Below, one piece after another: positions 8,953 to 18,089 of a stretch of DNA of 64,000 bases. The notes beneath the pieces were generated by a model, which worked only from the letters and a program-made list of their open reading frames with translations, had not been told where the DNA came from and made no database searches. Where the stretch lies: positions 215,495-279,494 of the forward strand of contig NZ_WUUL01000005.1 of NCBI RefSeq assembly GCF_009831235.1. Reading direction: 5' to 3'. Both the position numbers and the translations under genes were made by a program. This DNA is from Shimazuella alba. GTDB lineage: Bacteria; Bacillota; Bacilli; Thermoactinomycetales; Thermoactinomycetaceae. Every line of letters starts with the position of its first letter. The stretch's first letter is position 1.

Positions 8953-9270
8953 ATGAATATCTCCATTGTCCAAGTCCTTTCGACGATCGATGAGACAGTA
9001 CAACAAATAAAAAAAGATATTTCTCATTTCCGTCGTCATGGAGATTTGCATGAAGATACCATTATTGCTCTAGAATCTCGTGTAAAGGACTACTGCTTCC
9101 TGCGCCACTTTATCCTTACAAAGGATCAACAGAACCATACATCTTGGGTTCAGATTGTGATTGTGGATGCGAAAAGGATGAAAAAAAACAAAAAGTTGTT
9201 TGGTGTGTATTCCAAACAAATGCTAGAGATTGTTCTTCCCTATCTCGCTCATACCCTATTTTGCAACTGA
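8953..9270 (+). CDS. Hypothetical protein (105 aa)
   Basis: Unrecognised. Base composition matches the AT-rich chromosome, unlike the orphan before it. TGAAGGAG lies 6 bases before the ATG. The first half is charged and helical (a short coiled coil is possible); the second half holds a hydrophobic beta-like WVQIVIVDAKR segment. A hairpin (TGGTGATGG...CCATCACC) follows the stop, so it appears monocistronic. Confidence 0.7.
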   Translation: MNISIVQVLSTIDETVQQIKKDISHFRRHGDLHEDTIIALESRVKDYCFLRHFILTKDQQNHTSWVQIVIVDAKRMKKNKKLFGVYSKQMLEIVLPYLAHTLFCN

Positions 9271-9306
9271 GAAAAATGGTGATGGCATACGAAGTTGTCC
9301 ATCACC

Positions 9307-9339
9307 AAAAAAACCCCCACTCGCTCTTGCGAATGGAGG
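9307..9339 (-). terminator. Terminator of the P5C dehydrogenase gene
   Basis: On the minus strand the stem CCATTCGC/GCGAGTGG, extended by further G-C pairs, is followed by seven T. Confidence 0.85.
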
Positions 9340-9348
9340 TTGTAATTC

Positions 9349-10893
9349 CTATAATGCTTCTGAAATAGATTGTGCTTGCAAGAATAACAAGAGGTAGTCA
9401 CGTCCACCAGCTTTGGAGTCTGTACCAGACATATTAAATCCACCAAATGGATGAACACCAACCAATGCACCAGTACATTTGCGGTTAAAGTAAAGGTTTC
9501 CAACATGGAACTCTTTGCGTGCTTTTTCCAATTTGAGACGATCGCGACAAATCACTGCACCAGTCAAACCAAATTCGGTATTATTGGCAATTTCAAGTGC
9601 ATGATCAAAACTATCCGCCTTGATAAATGCGAGTACTGGTCCAAAAATTTCTTCTTGAGAAATACGAGCTTGTGGATCAACATCAGCAATAACAGTAGGC
9701 TGAATAAAATATCCACTATCATCTCCTTTTTCTCCACCAGCTACAAGGCGCCCCTCTTTTTTACCTATCTCGATGTATTCCAGAATTTTGTTATATGCCT
9801 TGTCATCTACAACAGGACCGAGGTCAATCGTGATATCGTCTGCTTCTCCAAGTTTTAAGCTCTTTGTTTTCTCTGTTACTTTTGCTAGTAATTCATCATA
9901 TACATTTTGATGAACAATCGCTCTGGAACATGCAGAACATTTTTGCCCTGCAAATCCAAATGCAGACTTCACAATAGAATCCGCTGCTAGATCAATATCA
10001 GCATCTTCATCTACCACGATCGAATCTTTTCCGCCCATCTCTGCAACTACTCGTTTGATCCATTTTTGTCCTGGGGCTGTTTTCGCTGCTTTTTCATTGA
10101 TACGAAGTCCTACTTCCCTAGAACCGGTGAAGGAAATAAAACGAGTCATTGGATGTTGAACAAAATACTCACCCACAACTGGACCTGGTCCTGGAACATA
10201 ATTCACAACTCCTGCTGGCAGACCTGCTTCCTCCAAAATCTTCACAAATTGATAAGCGATTACATTTGTTGGAGTAGCTGGTTTTAACACAACTGTGTTC
10301 CCTGCAACAATGGCAGATGTCGTCATCCCAACCGTAATGGCAAGCGGGAAGTTCCATGGAGGAATAACTGCTCCAACACCAATTGGCAGATAGACTAGTT
10401 CATTCTGCTCTCCCACCAATGGAGTTACAGGTTGACGTTCGCTGAGACGAAGCATTTCTCTACCATAAAACTCCATGAAATCAATCGCTTCCGCGGTGTC
10501 ACCATCTGCTTCCGGCCAGCTTTTCCCTGCTTCCAAGACCATCCAAGCAGAAAACTCATGCTTTTTGCGTCGAAGAATAGCTGCTGCTTTAAACAGTACA
10601 CTGGCACGCGCCGCTGGTTCCACATGTTTCCACCATGCAAAAGCATCTACTGCGGTTTGCATGGCATGTTCTGCTAGTTTCTCATCCGCTTCGTTTACCA
10701 CACCAATTACTTGCTTTGTATTCGAAGGATTAATGGAGTCCACTTTGTTCTCAGTTTTGATATGTTTTCCGCCGATAATAAGATCGTATTCTTTACCAAG
10801 TTGCGATCTCACCTTATCTAAAGCATCCTCAAATGCTTTGCGGTTTTCTTTTTGGGAGAAATCAGTAAACGGTTCATTGCGAAATGGAATCAT
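9349..10893 (-). CDS. pruA: L-glutamate gamma-semialdehyde (P5C) dehydrogenase
   Basis: A 514-residue aldehyde dehydrogenase of the RocA/PruA type that oxidises P5C/glutamate semialdehyde to glutamate with NAD+. It shows [16 protein letters not shown], catalytic Glu in EMGGKDS (about residue 285) and catalytic Cys in GQKCSACS (about residue 316). It is divergent from proline dehydrogenase across a 168-base gap, so the two enzymes of proline-to-glutamate conversion share one regulatory region. Confidence 0.95.
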   Translation of the reverse strand: MIPFRNEPFTDFSQKENRKAFEDALDKVRSQLGKEYDLIIGGKHIKTENKVDSINPSNTKQVIGVVNEADEKLAEHAMQTAVDAFAWWKHVEPAARASVLFKAAAILRRKKHEFSAWMVLEAGKSWPEADGDTAEAIDFMEFYGREMLRLSERQPVTPLVGEQNELVYLPIGVGAVIPPWNFPLAITVGMTTSAIVAGNTVVLKPATPTNVIAYQFVKILEEAGLPAGVVNYVPGPGPVVGEYFVQHPMTRFISFTGSREVGLRINEKAAKTAPGQKWIKRVVAEMGGKDSIVVDEDADIDLAADSIVKSAFGFAGQKCSACSRAIVHQNVYDELLAKVTEKTKSLKLGEADDITIDLGPVVDDKAYNKILEYIEIGKKEGRLVAGGEKGDDSGYFIQPTVIADVDPQARISQEEIFGPVLAFIKADSFDHALEIANNTEFGLTGAVICRDRLKLEKARKEFHVGNLYFNRKCTGALVGVHPFGGFNMSGTDSKAGGRDYLLLFLQAQSISEAL

Positions 10894-11061
10894 CGATATA
10901 CTTCCTCCTACATTTTTTTATATCTCGATAAAATTGTAACGCACCAAAACACGAAAAACAATCATTCACACCACTTCATTGTCTATTTCTCGTATAATTT
11001 GTATAATAATAACAATAAATTAAACTTTATTTGTGATAAATTCATAAGTAGGTGTAGACAT

Positions 11062-11985
11062 ATGTCAATTACAAGAAAAATTGTATTATCGCTTGCTGCC
11101 AATCGAGTTGTTCGCTCTATTGCTAGCAAATACGGCTTAAAACTGGGCGCTGGACGTTTTATTGCTGGTGTTACGCTAGAAGAAGCCATCAAACGGACAA
11201 AAGAACTCAATGAGCAAAACTTATGGGTAACCCTCGATCATTTAGGGGAAAGCATCACCTCCAAGCAAGAAGCGTCGGAAGCAACTCGTATAGCGATCGA
11301 TACCTATGCAGCCATTTCCCAAGCAGGATTAATCAAAACAAATGTTTCCGTTAAGTTGACACAACTTGGTTTAGATATAGATTCTTCCTTTTGCTTAGAA
11401 AATATGAGAAAAATTACTGCCAAAGCAAACGAAACAAATAATTTTTTACGAATCGATATGGAGGATACTCCACGTATTGATGTAACAATGGAAATTTTCC
11501 AAAGCCTCTTATCCGAATTTGGAAGCGCTGTCATTGGTATCGTCATCCAATCTTACCTCTACCGATCAAAAGCAGATGTAGAGAAGCTTGGGAAGCAAGG
11601 GGTGAACCTTCGAATTGTAAAAGGCGCATACAAAGAACCAAAAGAAGTGGCATTTCCAGCAAAAAAAGATGTTGATGATCAGTTTATCGCATTAGTAAAA
11701 CAACATCTTTCCAATGGTGCCTATACAGCCATTGCTACGCATGATGAGAATATGATTCATCCTTTACTTGCTTGGATCAAAGAGAACAACATAGCGGATC
11801 ATCTCTACGAATTTCAAATGCTATATGGAATCAGAAGTGATCTTGCAAGAAAGTTGGTAGCAGAGGGCTACAAAGTGAGAGTTTATACACCGTTCGGTAA
11901 AGAATGGTACCCCTATTTCACGAGACGTCTCGCAGAAAGACCTGCAAATGCTTTGTTTATCCTTAAAAATTTATTTAAAAAGTGA
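11062..11985 (+). CDS. putB: Proline dehydrogenase (monofunctional, FAD-dependent)
   Basis: A 307-residue PRODH barrel as in Firmicutes. It oxidises proline to P5C and feeds electrons to the membrane. Conserved features are RIDMEDT, VKGAYKEP, ATHDE, QMLYGIR and the C-terminal YTPFG-EWYPYFTRRLAERPAN. I start at ATG 11062 (MSITRKIVLSL), after a TAGGTG site; the open frame continues upstream without coding character. It pairs functionally with the divergent P5C dehydrogenase. Confidence 0.94.
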   Translation: MSITRKIVLSLAANRVVRSIASKYGLKLGAGRFIAGVTLEEAIKRTKELNEQNLWVTLDHLGESITSKQEASEATRIAIDTYAAISQAGLIKTNVSVKLTQLGLDIDSSFCLENMRKITAKANETNNFLRIDMEDTPRIDVTMEIFQSLLSEFGSAVIGIVIQSYLYRSKADVEKLGKQGVNLRIVKGAYKEPKEVAFPAKKDVDDQFIALVKQHLSNGAYTAIATHDENMIHPLLAWIKENNIADHLYEFQMLYGIRSDLARKLVAEGYKVRVYTPFGKEWYPYFTRRLAERPANALFILKNLFKK

Positions 11986-12050
11986 AGAAACCATCCTAAC
12001 GATTGACTGATATAGCTTATAAAATGATAACCTTCATCATATTTAGGAAA

Positions 12051-12075
12051 AAGAGCCCAAATGTGCTCTTTTTTT
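12051..12075 (+). terminator. Rho-independent terminator after proline dehydrogenase
   Basis: AAGAGCCC/GTGCTCTT stem with AAAT loop and T-run. Confidence 0.8.
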
Positions 12076-12099
12076 ATATTACTTGAAACCCTCCCTTCA

Positions 12100-13075
12100 C
12101 CTACGCTAACGCTTAGAAATAGGAATTATTGGATAATTCTTAGTACCTCAAGGAAGTGAACCAAGCTCAAACGGTAGTCCCTACAGCGATTATTCGCAAA
12201 CCTTCTTGCAAAATATTCATAGCTGCGTTGATATCTCGATTATGAGAAACACTCCGTGCTGGGTACGTCCATTCTCTCCATTGGAGATCCTTTACCGCTT
12301 TGTTTTTGCATTCCACAACGGAAGCAGCGTTGGCCTTCCCGACCTTCACTAGCGTTCAACCATTGTGTCTTGTATTCAAGCATGGAAACAAACCTCAAAC
12401 CAGGATGCATTGATATCTTCGGTAGTATCTGGGAGCGTATTATTTCTCCATTCGAAAGGATGGCGAAATGCTTTCATCCTAAGTCGATTCCGATCGCTTT
12501 CTCTTTCCCACTGGAAGATAAGGACAATAGTTCTTCTCACAAAGAACCGAAAAAAAATATTTTCCTGATGGCGTACGGCGAACAGTGGCAGAGAGAATAC
12601 GCCCTTCTACTACCTTCGACTTGACAAACTTTACCCAAGCCCAGCTTCGGGAGTTTCATCTTATTTCCCTTGATACCCCCTACTGGTAATTAATTTTTCT
12701 TTTCGATCTTGGTAGTGTAAGATTGGAGTAAGTTCCGCTTCTTTTTGAAATGAGGGGCCTCGTTCTGCTTTTGGAAGAAACGAAGAAAAGCATCATCAAC
12801 ATTCCGTAAAGAGGATTGCAACGCATAGGCATCTGCTTCTTCTAGCCAATGAAACTGTTGTTTCAAATTAGAAGCTTGGCGCAAATCGAATAGGTGAACC
12901 CTTTCCCCGTTTCCTGTAAGTATCGTTCCATTTTGCTAAGAAGTGATTGAACTTATGGATGGAAATGGCTTGTTTTTTTGTTGGATACAAACGAAAAAAA
13001 ACGGAATGCTTGGTGCTTTCTCCTTTCTAGTTTTTAAGGCTGATGATACACATGGAAACAAAAAAAGGAAATATT
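12100..13075 (-). pseudogene. Decayed TnpB (IS200/IS605 family) with left-end remnant
   Basis: Pieces of a TnpB gene lie in order but in different frames on the minus strand. The N-terminal end and left-end DNA are at about 12940-13075. A middle part with FFQKQNEAPHFKKKRN is at 12690-12884, a RuvC-I piece around 12440-12500, and the C terminus with DRDINAAMNILQEG is at 12167-12349. Compared with the intact copy at 15046 it has frameshifts and internal loss, and the zinc-finger cysteines are mostly gone. The same left-end sequence recurs at 60440 and 62285, so this belongs to a subfamily different from the intact element. Confidence 0.85.
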
Positions 13076-13229
13076 CCGGTGCAAATTCCTTTCGGCTAAC
13101 TCCGAACCGACATTCACCACCCACTTAGCTAATGCTTGAAGTGGGAGTACTCTTTCGGAGGCGAGATTGATAGAAACAAGACCAATAAAGCTTCGCAGTT
13201 TACCGTGAATTACGAAAGGGGCAAAGGAA

Positions 13230-13718
13230 ATGGAACTGCAAGAAGAAATCCTATCCATTTTATCCGAGAATGCTCGACTCACGATGGAACAAATCTCCCA
13301 TATCGTAAACCAACCGATTGATATTGTACAAGAAACCATTGATACATTGGAAAAAAATCAAGCTATCATTGCTTATCAATGTGTGATAGATTGGAAAAAA
13401 ATCGGGAAGCAAAGAGTTCGTGCACTCATTGATGTGCAAGTTACTCCTCAACAATCTTATGGTTTTGATGTGATCGCTAAACGAATAGCTATGTATGAAG
13501 AAGTAGTGAATGTCTATCTGATGTCTGGAGCATATGATCTATCCATCTCATTGGAAGTGGATTCACTCGAAGCTGTTGGTCGATTTGTAACCGAAAAACT
13601 TGCCCCTCTTGATTTTGTCGTTAATACCCGAACGCACTTTATCTTAAAAAAATTCAAAGAAGCAAATGTACTCCTTGACACGGAAGGGCCAGATAACCGA
13701 TTGCATATTGCTCCTTAA
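13230..13718 (+). CDS. Lrp/AsnC-family transcriptional regulator
   Basis: N-terminal winged HTH (LSENARLTMEQISHIVN) followed by a RAM/AsnC ligand-binding domain (SGAYDLSISLEV), 162 aa. These proteins usually bind amino acids and control amino-acid metabolism. The aminotransferase begins within 25 bases of its stop, which suggests one operon and points to the aminotransferase as its target. AAAGGGGCAAAGG precedes the start. Confidence 0.92.
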   Translation: MELQEEILSILSENARLTMEQISHIVNQPIDIVQETIDTLEKNQAIIAYQCVIDWKKIGKQRVRALIDVQVTPQQSYGFDVIAKRIAMYEEVVNVYLMSGAYDLSISLEVDSLEAVGRFVTEKLAPLDFVVNTRTHFILKKFKEANVLLDTEGPDNRLHIAP

Positions 13719-13741
13719 CTATGGAAGAAGGTTGTGTTGAC

Positions 13742-14944
13742 ATGGATTTAGAGTCGAAACTATCTCCGATTGTAAGAGATATGGCTCCATCTGGAATTCG
13801 TCGTTTTTTTGATTTGGTAACTCAAATCCCCGATGCTATATCTCTTGGGGTAGGAGAACCTGATTTTGTGACTCCATATCATATTCGAAAAGCTGTGACC
13901 GAATCCTTAGAACATGGTCCAACTAGTTACACATCTAACCAAGGTTTACCTGAACTTTTAACCGCTATATCGGCATACTTAGAAAAACAATTCCACTTAA
14001 AATACCGAGCTGAAACAGAACTCATCACGACGTTTGGAGGAAGTGAAGCGATTGATCTCGCTTTGCGTGCTCTTATATGTCCAGGGGACGAAGTATTGGT
14101 TGTAGAGCCGTCCTATGTCTCTTATGAACCATGTGTTGTCTTAGCAGGTGGGATTCCTGTACCTGTAGCGACACATGCCAGTGAAGGATTCAAACTGCGA
14201 GTGGAAGATTTAGAACGAAGAGTAACACCAAAAACCAAAGCACTCATCATTTGTTTTCCTAATAATCCAACAGGTGCCATCATGACCGCAGAAGATTATG
14301 CTCCAATCGTAGAATTCGTCAAAAAACATGAGTTAATTGTTATTTCCGATGAAATCTATGCAGAGCTTACCTATGGTGGAAAGAAACATGTTTCCATCGC
14401 TTCTTTTGATGGAATGAAAGATCATACGATTTTAATCAATGGTTTTTCCAAATCATTTGCCATGACTGGCTGGCGAATTGGCTATATCGCAGCTCCAGAA
14501 GTTCTCTGGAAAGGGATGCTAAAAATTCATCAATACACTGCGCTATGCGCTCCTCGCATGAGTCAAATAGCTGCTCTTGAGGCTCTTCAAAACGGCATAC
14601 AGGAATGCAACAACATGATGCAGCAGTATGATCGCAGACGCCGCTTTGTCGTTCACTCGTTAACAGAAATGGGCTTAATTTGCATGAATCCTGAAGGGGC
14701 TTTCTATGCCTTCCCGTCCATCGCTTCTACAGGACTTGATGCAGAGACATTTGCAGAACAACTGTTATTGGAAGAAGGAGTAGCTGTTGTTCCTGGGGGT
14801 GTATTTGGTCCAAGTGGTACAGAACATATTCGCTGTTCCTATGCTACTTCTTTGGAGAGGTTGGGAGAAGCGATGAAGCGGATGACGCGATTTGTTGATA
14901 GGAAAAGAGAAAAAAATGCAGATGATCTTCTGCGATTAGGATGA
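13742..14944 (+). CDS. PLP-dependent class I/II aminotransferase (PatA-like)
   Basis: Fold-type I aminotransferase, 400 aa. It has LGVGEPDF near the N terminus, CFPNNPTGA, the SDEIY motif, and the PLP-lysine motif SKSFAMTGWRIGY. Likely substrates are aspartate or aromatic amino acids. I start at ATG 13742 (MDLESKLSPIV) with GAAGG upstream; the in-frame ATG at 13721 has no ribosome site. It follows the Lrp-type regulator directly and ends at a perfect terminator. Confidence 0.92.
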   Translation: MDLESKLSPIVRDMAPSGIRRFFDLVTQIPDAISLGVGEPDFVTPYHIRKAVTESLEHGPTSYTSNQGLPELLTAISAYLEKQFHLKYRAETELITTFGGSEAIDLALRALICPGDEVLVVEPSYVSYEPCVVLAGGIPVPVATHASEGFKLRVEDLERRVTPKTKALIICFPNNPTGAIMTAEDYAPIVEFVKKHELIVISDEIYAELTYGGKKHVSIASFDGMKDHTILINGFSKSFAMTGWRIGYIAAPEVLWKGMLKIHQYTALCAPRMSQIAALEALQNGIQECNNMMQQYDRRRRFVVHSLTEMGLICMNPEGAFYAFPSIASTGLDAETFAEQLLLEEGVAVVPGGVFGPSGTEHIRCSYATSLERLGEAMKRMTRFVDRKREKNADDLLRLG

Positions 14945-14971
14945 AAAAAGACCTGTACAGGTCTTTTTTTT
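14944..14971 (+). terminator. Perfect palindromic terminator
   Basis: AAAAAAGACCTG/CAGGTCTTTTTT arms with a minimal loop. The right end of the TnpB element begins 3 bases beyond it. Confidence 0.85.
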
Positions 14972-14973
14972 GT

Positions 14974-15110
14974 TTGACAACTCCCCACGGCTTTAGCCGT
15001 GGGATTCTTGGGTAATCCTCGGTACTCCAAGGAAGTTTACCAAGCTTAAACCGTGAGCCCCACGGCAAGTAACCTTCTACCTTCTTGCAAAATGTTCTTT
15101 GCAGCATTAA
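14974..15110 (-). ncRNA. Predicted omega (reRNA) guide RNA of TnpB
   Basis: By family knowledge, the TnpB guide RNA spans the tnpB 3' end and the element right end, and its guide is the flank just outside. Here the 3' coding end, a linker and the CCGTGGGG-type hairpin are present. The guide would begin with the complement of 14973 and downward, inside the aminotransferase terminator. This is prediction only. Confidence 0.5.
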
Positions 15111-16155
15111 TATCTCGGTCATGGTGCTCGTTGCAATTGGGGCAAATCCATGCTCGTAGCTGTAGCTGCTTCACTTCTTTGTTTCGATGACCACAACACG
15201 AACAAAGCTGGCTGGAGGGAAAGGATTTTCCTACTTTCACCAATTTTCTTCCATATTCCTTCGCTTTGTATTCCAACATCAAAACAAACTCCGACCACGA
15301 AGCATCGGTGATCGATTTCGCCAACTTATGATTTTTCACCATGTTTTTCACTTGTAAATGTTCGATACTGATGACTTGGTTTTCGTTCATCAGTTTCGTG
15401 GATAGTTTATGTAAAAAATCATGGCGGGCATGGGTGATTTTTTCATGGATGCGGGCGACTTTGATACGAGCTTTGTGCCAGTTGGAGCCATCTTTTTTTC
15501 TTCGTGACATTGTTCGTTGCAGTTTTGCTAGCTTTTGTTCATAGTGGCGAAAAAATCGATTTGGCTTCCTTTTCGTTCCATCATCGAAAATGGCAAAGTC
15601 TTTCAGTCCTAAATCGATGCCAATGGCTTCTTTTCTCGCGGGGACGGATCGCAAGTAACATCCCTCACAAAGGATGGATATGTTGTATTTTCCCGTCCTG
15701 GTACGACGGATCGTGACAGACAAAATACGGCCACTTATCTCTCTGGATGGGACAAACTTTACCCATCCTAATTTTGGCAATTTGATCTTGTTTCCATCTA
15801 TTTCGATGGTCGGTCTGCTATTTTTGGGATAGTTACACTGACTTGTATACGCTTGCAATCGATTTTTTCTGCTTTTGAAACGGGGAGCATCGTTTTGTTT
15901 TCGAAAAAAGCGCTGAAATGCATCAGCAAGATGTTGGAGGGTGTTTTGTAGGGAGGTAGAATCCACTTCTTTCAACCACGTTAATTCCCGCTTTTTCTCG
16001 GTCAGGGCACGTAGCCCTTTCCCCGTTTCTTGATACATTTTGTTCCATTCACCAAGAAAATAGTTAAACACAAAACGGCTACAGCCGATGGATTTGCGGA
16101 TCAGCATTGCTTGTGTTTTGGTTGGTCGAAGACGGTAGGAAAATGCTTTATGCAT
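15046..16155 (-). CDS. tnpB: TnpB RNA-guided nuclease
   Basis: An intact 369-residue TnpB. It has the N-terminal [15 protein letters not shown], RuvC-I Asp181 ([10 protein letters not shown]), RuvC-II Glu265 ([11 protein letters not shown]), a zinc finger with Cys318/Cys321 and Cys338/Cys341, and RuvC-III Asp348 ([10 protein letters not shown]). All catalytic residues are present, so it is probably active as an omega-RNA-guided DNA nuclease. I start at ATG 16155 because AGGAGGTGATC lies just upstream. Related but decayed copies lie at 12100, 28797, 53633, 60440 and 62285. Confidence 0.96.
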   Translation of the reverse strand: MHKAFSYRLRPTKTQAMLIRKSIGCSRFVFNYFLGEWNKMYQETGKGLRALTEKKRELTWLKEVDSTSLQNTLQHLADAFQRFFRKQNDAPRFKSRKNRLQAYTSQCNYPKNSRPTIEIDGNKIKLPKLGWVKFVPSREISGRILSVTIRRTRTGKYNISILCEGCYLRSVPARKEAIGIDLGLKDFAIFDDGTKRKPNRFFRHYEQKLAKLQRTMSRRKKDGSNWHKARIKVARIHEKITHARHDFLHKLSTKLMNENQVISIEHLQVKNMVKNHKLAKSITDASWSEFVLMLEYKAKEYGRKLVKVGKSFPSSQLCSCCGHRNKEVKQLQLRAWICPNCNEHHDRDINAAKNILQEGRRLLAVGLTV

Positions 16156-16337
16156 GAGATCACCTCCTAGTTGGAATTTTGCGAACATTATAGATCGTAT
16201 GTTTGTTTTTTGTCAAGCATATTCAAAAATTATCCTCCCAGCTTGCTTTCATCCCACTACCCCTACCGTGGGTTTTCTCGCTCGCAATGATATAATAAAA
16301 GCTAGAAAAAGAAAATTTGAGCTTCTATAGGAGAATC

Positions 16338-16715
16338 ATGAATTGGCTTATTCAGAAGACGGAAGAATTCTCAACTGAAAAAGGAAAGCTCTACGCATAT
16401 ATCGGTTTCCATGGATCGATGAAAATCACTCTGGAAGTATCCTCTCGTGATCAGGTGCATTGGACAGAGAATGTTGTTCATGCACGAGGAGCATTTGTAT
16501 TCATCGATTATACTGCGCCAAATGCAGATAAAGAGCAGATGGTGCATTTTGAACTTGATGAAGATCAGGTATTCTCCATCCGAAGGGGACAGAACTTCTT
16601 CCAGATCGAGACCAAGGGACGAAAGAAAGCTTTCTGCTACCTTTCAAATGGGACTTTCATCCCGGATTCGAAACGACTGAGGAAGCAAGTAACCGTTCAT
16701 GATCAACTGGATTAA
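16338..16715 (+). CDS. GC-rich orphan, paralogue family member 1 (125 aa)
   Basis: Unknown function. It is clearly related to the proteins at 16852 and 28054 by a C-terminal block F-x-[ILV]-x-[RE]-G-x-x-[FY]-F-Q-I followed by T-x-G-[RK], then Phe-rich and F[LIV]P segments. Predicted all-beta and soluble, perhaps a small sandwich. I start at ATG 16338 with ATAGGAGAATC upstream; the frame is open further up but without a better start. A TATAAT box at 16291-16296 abuts the TnpB left end, so the insertion may have replaced the -35 region. Confidence 0.78.
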   Translation: MNWLIQKTEEFSTEKGKLYAYIGFHGSMKITLEVSSRDQVHWTENVVHARGAFVFIDYTAPNADKEQMVHFELDEDQVFSIRRGQNFFQIETKGRKKAFCYLSNGTFIPDSKRLRKQVTVHDQLD

Positions 16716-16729
16716 GAGTTAGCTCAAAA

Positions 16730-16757
16730 GAGACCAGGTAGTCGCCTGGTCTCCTGC
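16730..16757 (+). terminator. Rho-independent terminator
   Basis: GAGACCAGG/CCTGGTCTC stem with 6-nt loop, then CTGCTTTTTT. Confidence 0.88.
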
Positions 16758-16851
16758 TTTTTTATACTTATAACTAGTGGATAGCAAAATAATGTTCAAT
16801 CATTCTCTACTTCGGTATAATATAGTGGTCAACCACACGTAAGGAGAAAAA

Positions 16852-17232
16852 ATGTCTTCTGTTTGGAAACTGGAGAAGCCCGTAAAGCGTGGTTATAAAG
16901 AGAAGAACCGAAGTGGCATCAGCTTTATTGGTTCCTATGGGCCTCTTCGCATTACCATAGAGCCTGTAACAAATCAGACTCCTGAGTGGACAGATAGAAA
17001 GATTACTTGTTCCCAGGCATATGTAGCAATTGATCATAGCGAAGAAGATTCATATGTCTCTTTTAACCTCCGCAACAATCAGACTTTCTTGGTTCAGAGG
17101 GGACAGAAATACTTCCAAATCATCACCGATGGTCGAACAGAGACCTTTTTCTTCTTTAAGGGAGAAAAGTTTCTTCCAGAGTTTGATCGACTGAAAACTT
17201 GTGTTCAGATCGATACACACCACTTCTCATAA
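16852..17232 (+). CDS. GC-rich orphan, paralogue family member 2 (126 aa)
   Basis: Second member of the beta-rich family. It shares with the 28054 protein the pieces YGxLR, AYV/MYVS, YVSF, QTF and FFQIIT or YFQIIT. TAAGGAG precedes the ATG, and TATAAT lies at 16816-16821. It follows member 1 but has its own promoter and terminator, so the two are tandem but separate units. Function unknown. Confidence 0.8.
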   Translation: MSSVWKLEKPVKRGYKEKNRSGISFIGSYGPLRITIEPVTNQTPEWTDRKITCSQAYVAIDHSEEDSYVSFNLRNNQTFLVQRGQKYFQIITDGRTETFFFFKGEKFLPEFDRLKTCVQIDTHHFS

Positions 17233-17243
17233 TCATGAAAATG

Positions 17244-17270
17244 ACCGGACTCTTACAAAGAGAGTCCGGT
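17244..17270 (+). terminator. GC-rich terminator hairpin
   Basis: ACCGGACTCT/AGAGTCCGGT stem. The ACCGGACTC arm is identical to that of the terminator after the third paralogue (28471). Confidence 0.82.
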
Positions 17271-17309
17271 CACCTATTTATCAAAAGTCAATGATTCCGA
17301 AATTGGAGC

Positions 17310-17334
17310 GGGGCAGTGCAATATGCACTACCCC
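17310..17334 (-). terminator. GC-rich hairpin after orphan E
   Basis: On the minus strand GGGGTAGTGCA/TGCACTGCCCC with a 3-nt loop; U-tract weak (CCAATTT). Confidence 0.7.
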
Positions 17335-17352
17335 TATCCCCTAAGGGAACAC

Positions 17353-17703
17353 TTAGGAGCCGAGGACCTCATCCACCAAAGAGAGGTGGGGCTTCAGGTC
17401 CTTGTACGCGGAGTAGGCTGTCTTGACGTGTCCCTCCTGCGTGAAGTCATCATTGACGCCCCTCAACGCACTCTCCAGCCACTCGAGAGCACCAGCGATG
17501 TCATACGCCAGCATAGCAGCAGCATGGGCCTCTTCGAGCCGATCTGCTTCCGTCATAGCTCGAGATGCCTCCATCAGCTGACGGTAGCTGGATGTAGCAT
17601 CCCGTACCGCCTTCTCACACTGCTGGAGCATGGTTTCGCGGATCTTCTTGATCTGCTCCCATGCGTCTTGGCACTTGGCTTCGTCATTCGTCCGCTCGTT
17701 CAT
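17353..17703 (-). CDS. GC-rich orphan protein E (116 aa), function unknown
   Basis: Unrecognised, fully helical, Ala- and Glu-rich with a likely coiled coil (about residues 15-80). Two in-frame ATGs compete. The one at 17715 has AAGG upstream; the one at 17703 has a perfect GGAGG 5 bases upstream, which I prefer. A TACAATAAAAAT -10-like sequence lies upstream. The composition is GC-rich (34 of 60 bases at 17401-17460). It is single, with its own hairpin. Confidence 0.72.
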   Translation of the reverse strand: MNERTNDEAKCQDAWEQIKKIRETMLQQCEKAVRDATSSYRQLMEASRAMTEADRLEEAHAAAMLAYDIAGALEWLESALRGVNDDFTQEGHVKTAYSAYKDLKPHLSLVDEVLGS

Positions 17704-17715
17704 GATGTCCTCCAT

Positions 17716-18050
17716 CGGACCTTAGGTGATGTATTTTTATTGTATCAATTCCTTACTATTTTGAATACGATTGTTACTTTTGTCCTAGCGTATTTTATAG
17801 AATGTTCCAACTCCGCTGCTTCTTGGAAGATGTAAAACATCTCTTCTCATGCTTGTTTATCTAATGCAGATGGTACAAATCTCGCTTTTTAGAACCATTC
17901 TGTAAATGATTCTTCTTTTTATTAAATACTTATCGTACCATTGAGCTTTACCTTCTCCTTTATTCTTTCTAAAAAATTCACGTAAACTATCTTAAATACA
18001 ATATTCTTAAAGTTTACATTATGTTTAAGTTTCGTTTTCCTTCGAAATGA
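17716..18050. other. Intergenic region without a recognised gene
   Basis: AT-rich spacer holding the promoter of orphan E near its left end. I see no coding frame with a ribosome site and no repeat. Confidence 0.5.
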
Positions 18051-18052
18051 AA

Positions 18053-18084
18053 GGGCTGAGCACTCTCCAAGTGCCCAGCCCCAA
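18053..18084 (-). terminator. Terminator of the glutamate dehydrogenase gene
   Basis: On the minus strand GGGCTGGGCACT/AGTGCTCAGCCC followed by TTTCATTT. Confidence 0.85.
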
Positions 18085-18089
18085 TCTGT

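Larger units (their letters stand above)
14974..16287 (-). mobile_element. IS200/IS605-family element with tnpB only
   Basis: Right end at TTGACAACTCC (14974) with a hairpin CCCACGGC/GCCGTGGG (14985-15003); left end at GTGGGTTTTCTCGCTCGC (16268-16285). Both ends are shared with the deleted copy at 28797-29101. There is no tnpA, so the element is non-autonomous for transposition. Both left ends are preceded, on the tnpB strand, by ATCAT plus one base, a possible target motif. It sits between the aminotransferase terminator and the -10 box of the next orphan gene. Confidence 0.88.

Noticed and set aside
12256..12624. Plus-strand 122-codon frame
   Set aside because: Antisense to the decayed TnpB; no ribosome site or domain.
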